Notes under the pieces: model-generated
What the model was told of the DNA's origin: nothing
Databases searched by the model: none
Seen by the model: only the letters and a program-made list of their open reading frames with translations
Made by a program: the position numbers and the translations under genes
Assembly (NCBI GenBank): GCA_025800435.1
Contig: JAOXRV010000216.1
Span: forward strand, 1 to 7,015
Direction: 5' to 3'
Source: Cellvibrionaceae bacterium
Lineage (GTDB): Bacteria; Pseudomonadota; Gammaproteobacteria; Pseudomonadales; Cellvibrionaceae
DNA length: 7,015 bases
Shown: positions 1 through 5,963 of the stretch, piece by piece
Layout of the letters: every line of letters starts with the position of its first letter
Numbering within the stretch: the first letter of the stretch is position 1

Positions 1-1
1 C

Positions 2-292
2 AGCGGTGGTTCGGTAGCCGGTGTATTGGCCGGTGTAGAGGCGGCCCTGGCCCGCATGGATGGGCAAACCAAAGTTATTCCAGGCCATGGTAGCCTTAGC
101 AATAAAGCGGAGCTTGGGCAGTACCGAGATATGCTTCAAGCTTCCATTGATGCGGTAAGCCCCCTTAAGGCAGCGGGTAAAAGCCTGGCCGAGGTGCAAG
201 CGGCCAAACCGCTGGAGCAGCTAAACCCGGTGTGGGGTGGCGGTTTTATTAAGCCCGAAGCCTGGGTGGCGACGGTGTACAACAGTTTATGA
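2..292 (+). CDS. MBL-fold metallohydrolase, C-terminal fragment (5' end outside window)
   Basis: The reading frame is open from the first bases, so this is the last 96 codons of a gene starting upstream. The visible protein contains a GGSV segment, then VIPGHG with the His codon at 86-88. In metallo-beta-lactamase-fold hydrolases this PGHG motif supplies a late metal-ligand histidine. After it comes an amphipathic stretch (about codons 37-75) and a WGGGFI segment close to the C-terminus. That ending is typical of periplasmic MBL-fold proteins annotated as cyclase or SoxH-like hydrolases. The metal-binding HxHxDH motif lies outside the window, so substrate and localisation cannot be read here. 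The stop TGA overlaps an ATG (ATGA, 289-292) that opens only a four-codon frame ending at TAA, so no coupled gene follows. Family assignment is good; specific function unknown. Confidence 0.8.
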   Translation, partial: SGGSVAGVLAGVEAALARMDGQTKVIPGHGSLSNKAELGQYRDMLQASIDAVSPLKAAGKSLAEVQAAKPLEQLNPVWGGGFIKPEAWVATVYNSL

Positions 293-319
293 GCACGTTA
301 TAAGCACGTTATAAGCACG
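292..319. repeat. short tandem repeat, 11-base unit
   Basis: The unit AGCACGTTATA occurs at 292-302 and again at 303-313, followed by the first six bases of a third copy (314-319). It begins on the last base of the hydrolase stop codon. It looks like a small replication-slippage duplication in noncoding DNA. No function is evident. Confidence 0.8.
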
Positions 320-501
320 GCTAGCTCTGAATAACTCGATCGCCGCTGACGCTGCGAGATCTATGTGCTACCTCGGTATCGGTCGAGTATCAAAATAAGC
401 CAAAAGTACTACTTATCTTGCTTGTCTTTCCCCAAAACATCGTCGATATTTAATAGGTATTCAGCAAAGGCTCAGCCGGCCAAGCGAACGACGTCGACAA
501 C
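320..501. other. intergenic region upstream of the GAF protein gene
   Basis: No coding potential is recognisable. An 8-base inverted repeat with one G-T pair (ACTCGATC 334-341 against GGTCGAGT 381-388) encloses a 39-base loop. It has no following T-run, so it is not a convincing terminator. The rest holds the candidate promoter listed separately. Confidence 0.4.
422..450 (+). promoter_or_regulatory. candidate sigma70 promoter for the GAF/GGDEF-like gene
   Basis: TTGTCT (422-427) and GATATT (445-450) are separated by 17 bases, each matching four of six consensus positions. TTTAAT at 449-454 is an alternative -10 without a well-placed -35. The placement is by eye and weak. It would give a leader of roughly 60 bases before the GTG start. 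Confidence 0.3.
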
Positions 502-507
502 AAGGAG
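502..507 (+). promoter_or_regulatory. ribosome binding site deciding the GTG start at 516
   Basis: AAGGAG lies eight bases before GTG 516. The longer in-frame alternative, GTG 507, begins on the last base of this motif and has no ribosome site of its own. The protein is therefore three residues shorter than the longest open frame suggests. Confidence 0.65.
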
Positions 508-515
508 TGGACCCC

Positions 516-1439
516 GTGATAAATAAGGATCAATGGCTACTGGAAACCGATTCTGCCAATTTTTGCCTGCCCAAATGGAATAAAACCGTGGCACTGATGG
601 CAGAGCTATACGATGCGCCGCTGGGCTTAATTGTTCAGGCGAGTAGCCAGGGGTTTCAATACACCGCCACCAACTACGGTCACCGCGGTCCATACCCCGC
701 CGGCGAGCAATACCCCGCCGATGCCAATATCTTTGCCCGCCAGGTAGTCGAAACTGGTAAAACCCTGTACGTAGCCGATGCCGAGAGCGACCCACAGTGG
801 GCCGATAACCCGGAAGTGGCGGATGAGGGCTTTTGCTCTTTTCTCGGCATGCCCATTTACTGGCCAGACGGCAAGGTGTTTGGGGTAATCTGTGTGATGG
901 ACCAGAGCATAACCGCCTATGGCGATGCCTTTATGCGCCTGATTGAACAGCTGCGAGACTTGATTGAGCAAGACCTGCAGCTGTGGGATCAGTTCGAGCT
1001 GATGCGCGATATGGCCCTAAAAGATAAGCCCGATGAACTCTATAACAGCCAGGGCCTCAGCACTCTGGGCCAATCCTGTATGCAGTTTGCGCGCCGCTAC
1101 GGTTTTGATATCGGTGTGATTGGCGTCAGTTTGGAACAGCTAGAAGAGCTGCGCCAAAAAGATAAACAACGCTGCGAGAAAATACTGAGTGAAGTAGGGC
1201 ACACCATTCAAAACAAACTGCGCGGATCGGATGTGGCCGCCAAGCTGGAGAGCGACAGCTTCGTGTTGGTGGCCCTGGCCAATAGCCCCGATGAGATCGA
1301 ACTATTATGCCAGCGCCTGCAAGAGGCGGTGGAAGCCTTGCCGTTCCAAGTCAGCATTGCCTGTACTCAGCAGTTTTATCCGCTGGATAAGGCGCCCAAT
1401 GTAGAGACGATGCTGCGTGGCGCCAGTTCGGTGGCTTAG
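516..1439 (+). CDS. GAF domain protein with degenerate GGDEF domain (possible c-di-GMP receptor)
   Basis: This is a 307-residue soluble protein with no signal peptide or membrane segment. Residues about 21-152 form a GAF sensor domain of the type found before diguanylate cyclases (LPKW near the start, GMPIYWPDGKVFGVICVMD at 111-129). Residues about 180-307 follow the GGDEF fold, but the signature is ESDSF (245-249) and the Mg-binding Asp of the usual DLDxFK segment is missing, so cyclase activity is very unlikely. R236-G-S-D239 sits exactly five residues before the signature, where active cyclases carry the c-di-GMP-binding I-site. The domain stops before the usual A-D-x-A-[LM]-Y-x-A-K helix. 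I chose GTG 516 because AAGGAG (502-507) lies eight bases before it; the GTG at 507 would overlap that ribosome site. Inference: a signalling adaptor or c-di-GMP receptor rather than an enzyme. Ligand of the GAF domain unknown. Confidence 0.85.
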   Translation: MINKDQWLLETDSANFCLPKWNKTVALMAELYDAPLGLIVQASSQGFQYTATNYGHRGPYPAGEQYPADANIFARQVVETGKTLYVADAESDPQWADNPEVADEGFCSFLGMPIYWPDGKVFGVICVMDQSITAYGDAFMRLIEQLRDLIEQDLQLWDQFELMRDMALKDKPDELYNSQGLSTLGQSCMQFARRYGFDIGVIGVSLEQLEELRQKDKQRCEKILSEVGHTIQNKLRGSDVAAKLESDSFVLVALANSPDEIELLCQRLQEAVEALPFQVSIACTQQFYPLDKAPNVETMLRGASSVA

Positions 1440-1455
1440 AGGCGTTTCTATCCCG

Positions 1456-1461
1456 TATACT
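1456..1461 (+). promoter_or_regulatory. candidate -10 element upstream of cnoX
   Basis: TATACT matches five of six -10 consensus positions and lies 40 bases before the cnoX start, in the 62-base gap after the GAF gene. No good -35 hexamer sits 16-18 bases upstream, where the sequence is the end of the previous gene. Co-transcription with that gene is equally possible. Confidence 0.3.
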
Positions 1462-1501
1462 GTGGCTTTTAGTGTAGCGTAAGACACAGGAGCCACCGCC
1501 A

Positions 1502-2356
1502 ATGAGCGATTTTATCGTCGATATCACCATCGATAACGCCCAGCAAATACTGATTGAAGAATCCCAAAAACGCCCCGTGGTGATCGATTTTTGGGCAGAT
1601 TGGTGCGGCCCCTGTAAAAGCTTGATGCCCATTTTGGAAAAACTGGCCAATGAATACGCCGGTGCCTTTATCTTGGCCAAGGTCAATGCGGATGAACAGC
1701 AGCAACTGGCGGCCCAGTTTGGGGTGCGCAGCCTGCCAACCGTGATGGTGATGCAGAATGGTCAGCCCGTCGATGGCTTTCAAGGTGCCCAGCCCGAGCC
1801 CCAAATTCGAGAGCTACTGGAAAAGTACTTACCCAAGCCCTGGGATGCACTGCTGCAAACCGCCGCGCCCTTAATAGAAGCCCAACAGTGGGCCGAAGCC
1901 CTAGAGCCTTTGCGCCAGGCCTATGAAATCTCCGGCCAGCAAGCGGCCATTGCCAAACCCCTGGCCCAGGTATTGTTAGGGCTAAACCGCACTGCGGATG
2001 CGGAGGCTCTGCTAGCCACCATCAAAATGGCCGACCAGGATGCCGAGTACGAGCAGCTGATGGCCTTGCTAGAGCTTAAGCAAAACGCCGCCAAAGCCCC
2101 AGAGGTTGAAGCCCTGGAGCGGCAATTGTCCGCTGACCCAGACAATATCGACCTACAGCTGCAACTGGCGGTGCAATACAGCCAACACAGCCACACCGCT
2201 GAGGCGCTAGAGCTGTTGCTGGCTATGTTGCGCAAAGACCGCAACTGCAAAGACGGCGAGGTCAAGAAAATTGCCCTGGATATTATCGCCCAACTGGGTA
2301 AAGCCGACCCCCTGGCGATTAAATACCAGCGCCAGATATTTACGTTAATGTACTAG
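1502..2356 (+). CDS. cnoX: CnoX/YbbN chaperedoxin (thioredoxin domain plus TPR-like region)
   Basis: The 284-residue product has the same length as E. coli CnoX (YbbN) and aligns along its whole length. Residues 1-110 are a thioredoxin fold with FWADWCGPCK (30-39; C35, C38), cis-proline P79 and the NGQPVDGFQG segment (86-95) shared with E. coli. Residues about 113-284 are helical TPR-like repeats. The C-terminus KYQRQIFTLMY resembles the E. coli tail that docks on GroEL. CnoX holds unfolding proteins during oxidative (hypochlorous acid) stress and hands them to GroEL/ES and DnaK. Unlike E. coli, which has SQHC and no reductase activity, this protein has a full CGPC site, as in Caulobacter CnoX. 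The E. coli substrate-linking Cys63 is Ala63 here. The only other cysteine is C249. ATG 1502 follows ACAGGAG (1486-1492) at nine bases. Cytoplasmic. Confidence 0.93.
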   Translation: MSDFIVDITIDNAQQILIEESQKRPVVIDFWADWCGPCKSLMPILEKLANEYAGAFILAKVNADEQQQLAAQFGVRSLPTVMVMQNGQPVDGFQGAQPEPQIRELLEKYLPKPWDALLQTAAPLIEAQQWAEALEPLRQAYEISGQQAAIAKPLAQVLLGLNRTADAEALLATIKMADQDAEYEQLMALLELKQNAAKAPEVEALERQLSADPDNIDLQLQLAVQYSQHSHTAEALELLLAMLRKDRNCKDGEVKKIALDIIAQLGKADPLAIKYQRQIFTLMY

Positions 2357-2423
2357 GGCAGCTCTTAGCCAATACACATAAAGCGCCTTTGCGTATCGCA
2401 TTTGAGTATCTTTGCTCTTTGGC

Positions 2424-2452
2424 TTGAAAAAAAGATTGCCTTAGCCTTTACT
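2424..2452 (+). promoter_or_regulatory. candidate sigma70 promoter of the zinc-ribbon membrane protein gene
   Basis: TTGAAA (2424-2429, five of six) and TTTACT (2447-2452, four of six) are 17 bases apart. Initiation would fall near 2459, about 50 bases before the ATG at 2509. The -10 end and start site lie inside the 2451-2483 inverted repeat, which could make that repeat an operator. Placed by eye. Confidence 0.4.
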
Positions 2453-2483
2453 GGGGTAGCTCTGTTACGCAGAGCTGTCCCAG
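2451..2483 (+). promoter_or_regulatory. 14-base-pair inverted repeat in the leader of the zinc-ribbon gene (operator or RNA hairpin)
   Basis: The arms 2451-2464 and 2470-2483 pair over all 14 positions (12 Watson-Crick, two G-U) around the five-base loop TTACG; the inner core is AGCTCTG/CAGAGCT. It ends 12 bases before the ribosome site AGGAG (2496-2500). No T-run follows on either strand, so it is not an ordinary intrinsic terminator. It overlaps the predicted -10 and start site. It could be a dimeric regulator's operator. A transcript starting near 2459 would instead carry a six- to seven-pair hairpin at its 5' end, and read-through from cnoX would form the full stem. Confidence 0.6.
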
Positions 2484-2508
2484 GTGCGCTTTGCCAGGAG
2501 AAATCAGC

Positions 2509-3588
2509 ATGAAGTCCAGCCGCCAACTCAGTAAAATATTTACCATTATACTCCACGCTCTGTCGGTTTTATTTGCCTATTTTCTGTTGCAGGGTGGTTC
2601 ATTGATTATTCAAAACCTGCCGCGCGTAGATGGTGAGCAAGTCTGGCAGGATTACCTAGACCAGGCCCAGCTTGAGCAATTAAACCGCGAGCACGAGCAG
2701 CTACAGGCGAGTATTGAGCCGTTCAAGGATCAGTTAAAGCTAAACCGCGTCGAGAGCCAGGGCCTGAGTGATGTGTTTAGCCTGGATCAAAAAACCTATC
2801 AGGAAATACTGGCCTCGCGCTATGTCAGTGAAGATGCGGGGGTCAATCAAAAAATAGAGGCGCTGCGGGCCAAATTAGAAGCTCAGCGAGAGGGTTTAAA
2901 AAACCTAAAACAACAGCGCAGCCAGCTAGAGCTTGAACTCAATAAGCTGCAGCAGCAACAGCTCAGCAAGGGCGAAGCTATTAGTGATCTTAAGCGTCAA
3001 GCGCGCGAGGCCTTTAACGAGCAGCGCCAGGGGCGCAACCTAAAGGCCTTTGTTTTGCGCTTGTGTTTTGTGCTGCCACTGTTGCTAGTGGCTTGGTATT
3101 TGTTAAAGAACTATCGCCAAACCGATTACTGGCCATTGGTGCATGGCTGGTCTTATTTTGCCGGCTTTGCCTTTTTTGTCGAGCTGGTGCCCTATCTGCC
3201 CAGCTACGGTGGTTATGTTCGCTCGCTGGTGGGCATTATTATTTGTATTACCCTGGGCCGGGTATTGACTAAGAAACTGCGTGACTATTTGCAAAAGCGG
3301 CGTGAAATTGAGCAAAAAGACGAGCTGGAAAGGCGCAATAGCTTGCAAAAAAGCGATACCAATATGGAGACCACGCTGGATAAAATTAACAAGGGGATTT
3401 GCCCCTCTTGCGACCGCCGCCTGATCAACCCAGACAGTAAATACTGCAGTTACTGTGGCCTCTGCATAAAGCGCCCATGCCCAAGCTGTAGCTTAGTGCA
3501 AATTAGTTTTAATAAATTCTGTTACGAGTGCGGCTGCGAGCAGCAAGAGCAACAAGCACAGCAAGGCGGGCACGGCGCCAGCGTTTAG
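2509..3588 (+). CDS. membrane-anchored coiled-coil protein with two C-terminal zinc ribbons
   Basis: I do not recognise this 359-residue protein as a named family. Layout: a hydrophobic helix at 10-33, uncleaved by its look; a Gln/Glu/Lys-rich region with strong coiled-coil character at about 45-75 and 112-175; three hydrophobic segments at about 180-199, 209-230 and 237-253; a charged linker at 254-295; then two zinc ribbons. Ribbon 1 is CPSC (298-301) with CSYC (313-316) and ribbon 2 is CPSC (324-327) with CYEC (338-341), a double zinc-ribbon (DZANK-like) arrangement. With four membrane passes and a cytoplasmic N-terminus, the coiled coil would be periplasmic and the zinc ribbons cytoplasmic; the basic residues flanking helix 1 (K2, R5, K9) favour this. 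ATG 2509 has AGGAG eight bases upstream, so the upstream TTG 2491 is not needed. Inference: a scaffold linking an envelope signal to a cytoplasmic partner. Function unknown. Confidence 0.8.
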   Translation: MKSSRQLSKIFTIILHALSVLFAYFLLQGGSLIIQNLPRVDGEQVWQDYLDQAQLEQLNREHEQLQASIEPFKDQLKLNRVESQGLSDVFSLDQKTYQEILASRYVSEDAGVNQKIEALRAKLEAQREGLKNLKQQRSQLELELNKLQQQQLSKGEAISDLKRQAREAFNEQRQGRNLKAFVLRLCFVLPLLLVAWYLLKNYRQTDYWPLVHGWSYFAGFAFFVELVPYLPSYGGYVRSLVGIIICITLGRVLTKKLRDYLQKRREIEQKDELERRNSLQKSDTNMETTLDKINKGICPSCDRRLINPDSKYCSYCGLCIKRPCPSCSLVQISFNKFCYECGCEQQEQQAQQGGHGASV

Positions 3589-3589
3589 C

Positions 3590-3617
3590 AGGGCGCCCCC
3601 GTGCCCTAGTTATTATT
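3590..3617 (+). terminator. weak candidate terminator between convergent genes
   Basis: AGGGCG (3590-3595) pairs with TGCCCT (3602-3607), last pair G-T, and is followed by AGTTATTATT, a T-rich but interrupted tail. It starts directly after the zinc-ribbon gene's stop. An overlapping alternative pairs GCCCCCGT (3595-3602) with GTGGGGGC (3619-3626), which would serve either strand. Only 64 bases separate the two convergent stops, so a shared terminator is expected here. Neither fold has a good T-run. Confidence 0.35.
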
Positions 3618-3652
3618 GGTGGGGGCAGTAAAGGCGCATCTTTAAGGGTGGC

Positions 3653-5572
3653 TCAACCTGGGCTGCTTGCGGCTTGGTCTTTTTCCGGGGCCGGGGCCGG
3701 GGGCAGTGGTTCGATGCCTACCTCGTAGTTGGGGTCAAGCAATTTTAGATGATGCTGGCCGATGAAATTTGTTAGGCTTTGAACATCAAGTGGCGCGGCA
3801 AATAAGTTACCCTGAAACAAATCGCAACCAAAGGTCTTTAACAGCAGCAGGTGGTGGCGCGACTCTACACCTTCGGCCACCACTTGCAGCCGATAGTGCC
3901 GGCCAATGGCTAAAATGGCCTTAACCATCACCGCATCGTCTTCGTTGTGTTCAAGCTCGCAAACAAACGAGGTGTCAATCTTTAGCTCGTGTATGGGCAG
4001 TTTTTTTAAGTAGCTCAGGGACGAAAAGCCAGTGCCAAAATCGTCTAAGGAAGTGTCTATGCCGCGCTCGTGAAGTAGTCGAATTAAATCAATCATACTG
4101 CCGAGGTCAGACATAAAGGTATTTTCAGTGATCTCCAATATTAGAAAGCCCGGTTCGATGTTTTCTTTCTGGATTAATTTATCGATAGTTTTTAGAAAGC
4201 TCGGGTGTTCCAATTGTCTTGGGCTAACGTTAACCGATAGGCGTATGCGCTGTTTTTGAGGCAGCATTTTATTGAGTTGCACAATTTCTGACACCGCCCG
4301 TTGTAACACCTGTTTGCCAAGTTCAATAATGATGCCGGATTCTTCTGCCAGTGGAATAAAAGTGGACGGGTGAATTTCACCCAGGGTAGGGTGCATCCAT
4401 CGGCATAGAGCCTCGACTGATACCGGGCGATAATTGCGATCAAATTGCAATTGGTATACTAATTTAAGCTCATCGCGCGATACCGCCTGGCTCAATTCAT
4501 TTTCCATGGCAATACGCCGGTCCACGGCTTCATAAATTGAGCTGTGAAAAACCCGCACCCGATTGCGCCCCTCCTGTTTGGCCAAATACATGGCCATATC
4601 CGCTTTTTGCAGGGCTGCCTCGGCGGTTTCTTCGCCAAGGGGAAAAACCATCACGCCGATACTGGCGGTAATATGACAGTCGCCCGAGCTTAAGGGGATG
4701 GGGGAGTCGAGCGCGTCGAGCAATTTTTCGGCCAGTGCGCTGGCTGCGTCGGTGGCTTGGGTAGGGCAGGTATCAAGCCCTTCTAGCAGTACTACAAATT
4801 CATCACCGCCCAGGCGGGCAAAGGTATCTTGGCGCCGAATGAGCGCTTGTAAGCGCCCGGAAAATATCTGCAATAGCTCATCGCCGGCAGCGTGGCCGCG
4901 CGAGTCGTTAATATTTTTGAATCGATCCAGGTCAATTAACAGCAGTGCCAATTTGTGCCCCTGTCGGCGCGATCGTGCAAAGCTTCGATCCAGTCGGTCT
5001 AAAAACAAGCGGCGATTGGGCAGGCTGGTCAAGGGGTCGTAGTAGGCAAGGTAAGAGGCCTCTTCCTGCGCGCGCTTGCGCTCGCTAATATCCCGAAACA
5101 CCACCAATAAAACTTCCCCGGCTTCTATTGGCAGGGCAGTCATTAGAATTTCAACGGGTATCAAGTGGTCGTCTTGGGTGCGCGCCTGCCACTCAAAGGT
5201 CTGGCTGCCTTCGCTGTGGGTTTTAAAAATTTTATCTTGAAAGTGTTCCAGTGACAGGCTGCTTTCGGTTTTACTGATGCGCACAAGTTGCATTAGGCCA
5301 ATGCCAATTGCCTCGGCCTTGGCGACAAAGCCAAAAAGGCTTAAGGCGGCCTGGTTGCAATCGATTGCGGAGCGTGATTGAAATACAAAATGAGCATCGC
5401 CTGAGGTTTCAAACAAAATTCGATACTTCTCTTCGTCGCGCTTAAGTTGTGCTTCAATACTCTGCCAGCGACGCAGGTCTTCGCTGAGAAGGCGATTGGC
5501 TTCGCTTAGTTGCTCAAGCAGGCGCTGCTGGGAATCGAGGGGTAGCTCATTGTTCTCATCTGTGCTCAACAT
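3653..5572 (-). CDS. PAS-GGDEF-EAL bifunctional c-di-GMP protein
   Basis: The 639-residue product has a coiled lead-in (about 13-46), a PAS domain (about 47-165, ending in FRDISERKRAQEE) and a GGDEF domain (about 174-345). The active site GGDEF is at 255-259, metal-binding DLD at 214-216, and I-site R246-x-x-D249. An EAL domain follows (about 358-610). Its catalytic set looks complete: E387 of EAL, N448, E480, D510-D511, K531, E567 and Q587. The protein could therefore make c-di-GMP from GTP and hydrolyse it to pGpG, with PAS choosing the balance. No membrane helix is seen, so it is cytoplasmic. The last 20 or so residues are a Pro/Ala-rich tail encoded by a GC-rich hexanucleotide repeat. ATG 5572 has only a weak ribosome site (GGAAG, 5587-5583). 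Related composite proteins are often net phosphodiesterases, but direction cannot be read from sequence. Confidence 0.93.
   Translation of the reverse strand: MLSTDENNELPLDSQQRLLEQLSEANRLLSEDLRRWQSIEAQLKRDEEKYRILFETSGDAHFVFQSRSAIDCNQAALSLFGFVAKAEAIGIGLMQLVRISKTESSLSLEHFQDKIFKTHSEGSQTFEWQARTQDDHLIPVEILMTALPIEAGEVLLVVFRDISERKRAQEEASYLAYYDPLTSLPNRRLFLDRLDRSFARSRRQGHKLALLLIDLDRFKNINDSRGHAAGDELLQIFSGRLQALIRRQDTFARLGGDEFVVLLEGLDTCPTQATDAASALAEKLLDALDSPIPLSSGDCHITASIGVMVFPLGEETAEAALQKADMAMYLAKQEGRNRVRVFHSSIYEAVDRRIAMENELSQAVSRDELKLVYQLQFDRNYRPVSVEALCRWMHPTLGEIHPSTFIPLAEESGIIIELGKQVLQRAVSEIVQLNKMLPQKQRIRLSVNVSPRQLEHPSFLKTIDKLIQKENIEPGFLILEITENTFMSDLGSMIDLIRLLHERGIDTSLDDFGTGFSSLSYLKKLPIHELKIDTSFVCELEHNEDDAVMVKAILAIGRHYRLQVVAEGVESRHHLLLLKTFGCDLFQGNLFAAPLDVQSLTNFIGQHHLKLLDPNYEVGIEPLPPAPAPEKDQAASSPG
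3685..3702. repeat. CCGGGG hexanucleotide, three tandem copies
   Basis: Three perfect copies of CCGGGG lie inside the 3' end of the PAS-GGDEF-EAL gene. On the coding strand they give the Pro-Ala alternation in the C-terminal tail (PLPPAPAPE, about residues 622-630), after the EAL fold is complete. Copy-number change would add or remove two residues without altering frame. Confidence 0.85.
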
Positions 5573-5918
5573 CTTGCCAAATCTTCCATCCCTTTAAGAT
5601 CACGGTGGCGGCGACTCCCTGTCGAATTTTTGTCGGTATGGCGACTGGGTTGGGACCTACATTTTTTAGCCTAGCTGTTATTTGCTTGAATACAAACGCG
5701 GCCCGAACAAGGGCTTTGGCGGGCTGTAATATGCTCCTAAAATTTGCCCTTGGGGTAAAAAATAATGGGGCCTGGGGCCTGTCAAAAGTTATCGAATTAC
5801 CCCAAACCCTCGCATCGGGGTAGGGGAAATTTTTGCGGTAAAACTGCACAGCGGTTGCTGTAATTGGCGCCAGGTCGATTGGCGATTAAACAGTCTTGGC
5901 CGGGGCTGTGATTGCTTC
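5573..5918. other. noncoding region between the PAS-GGDEF-EAL gene and ffs
   Basis: About 350 bases between divergent transcripts, with no recognisable protein. Open frames exist on both strands (5556-5849 minus, 5605-5823 plus), but their products resemble nothing, start at GTG and lack ribosome sites. Visible structure: a perfect 7-base inverted repeat, CAAGGGC 5708-5714 with GCCCTTG 5746-5752; TACCCC 5798-5803 with GGGGTA 5817-5822; a small hairpin ACAGC-GGTT-GCTGT at 5848-5861; and ATTGGCG twice (5863-5869, 5878-5884), 15 bases apart. I could not match any of this to a known riboswitch, including the c-di-GMP classes. Confidence 0.5.
5759..5785 (-). promoter_or_regulatory. candidate promoter for the PAS-GGDEF-EAL gene
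   Basis: Read on the minus strand, a consensus TTGACA (5785-5780) is followed after 15 bases by TATTTT (5764-5759, four of six). The short spacer weakens it. Initiation near 5752 would give a leader of about 180 bases, starting at the CAAGGGC arm of the inverted repeat at 5708-5752. Confidence 0.3.
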
Positions 5919-5947
5919 TTGCAAAGCGCCCCAAAAGTCTGGATAAT
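5919..5947 (+). promoter_or_regulatory. promoter of the 4.5S RNA gene
   Basis: TTGCAA (5919-5924) and GATAAT (5942-5947, five of six) are separated by 17 bases. The following discriminator GCCGCG (5948-5953) is fully G/C, a feature of stable-RNA promoters that are shut down by ppGpp/DksA. Initiation near 5954 would leave about ten bases before the mature 5' end, to be trimmed, as RNase P does to the E. coli precursor. Confidence 0.6.
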
Positions 5948-5963
5948 GCCGCGCTCTTGTTAT

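Noticed and set aside
334..388. Inverted repeat after the hydrolase gene as a terminator
   Set aside because: The loop is 39 bases and no T-run follows on either strand.
507..515. Upstream GTG at 507 as the start of the GAF protein
   Set aside because: It overlaps the AAGGAG ribosome site that fits GTG 516 and has no site of its own.
2491..2508. TTG at 2491 as the start of the zinc-ribbon protein
   Set aside because: ATG 2509 has AGGAG eight bases upstream, and the six extra residues would contain that ribosome site.
5605..5823. 72-codon open frame on the plus strand in the same noncoding region
   Set aside because: GTG start, no ribosome site, no recognisable motif, and antisense to the other weak frame.
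5556..5849. 97-codon open frame on the minus strand before the PAS-GGDEF-EAL gene
   Set aside because: GTG start without a ribosome site, no recognisable domain, overlaps the start of a solid gene in another frame, and spans the predicted promoter.
5573..5918. c-di-GMP riboswitch upstream of the PAS-GGDEF-EAL gene
   Set aside because: I looked for the GEMM-type conserved core on the minus strand and did not find it; the paired segments present do not match its layout.
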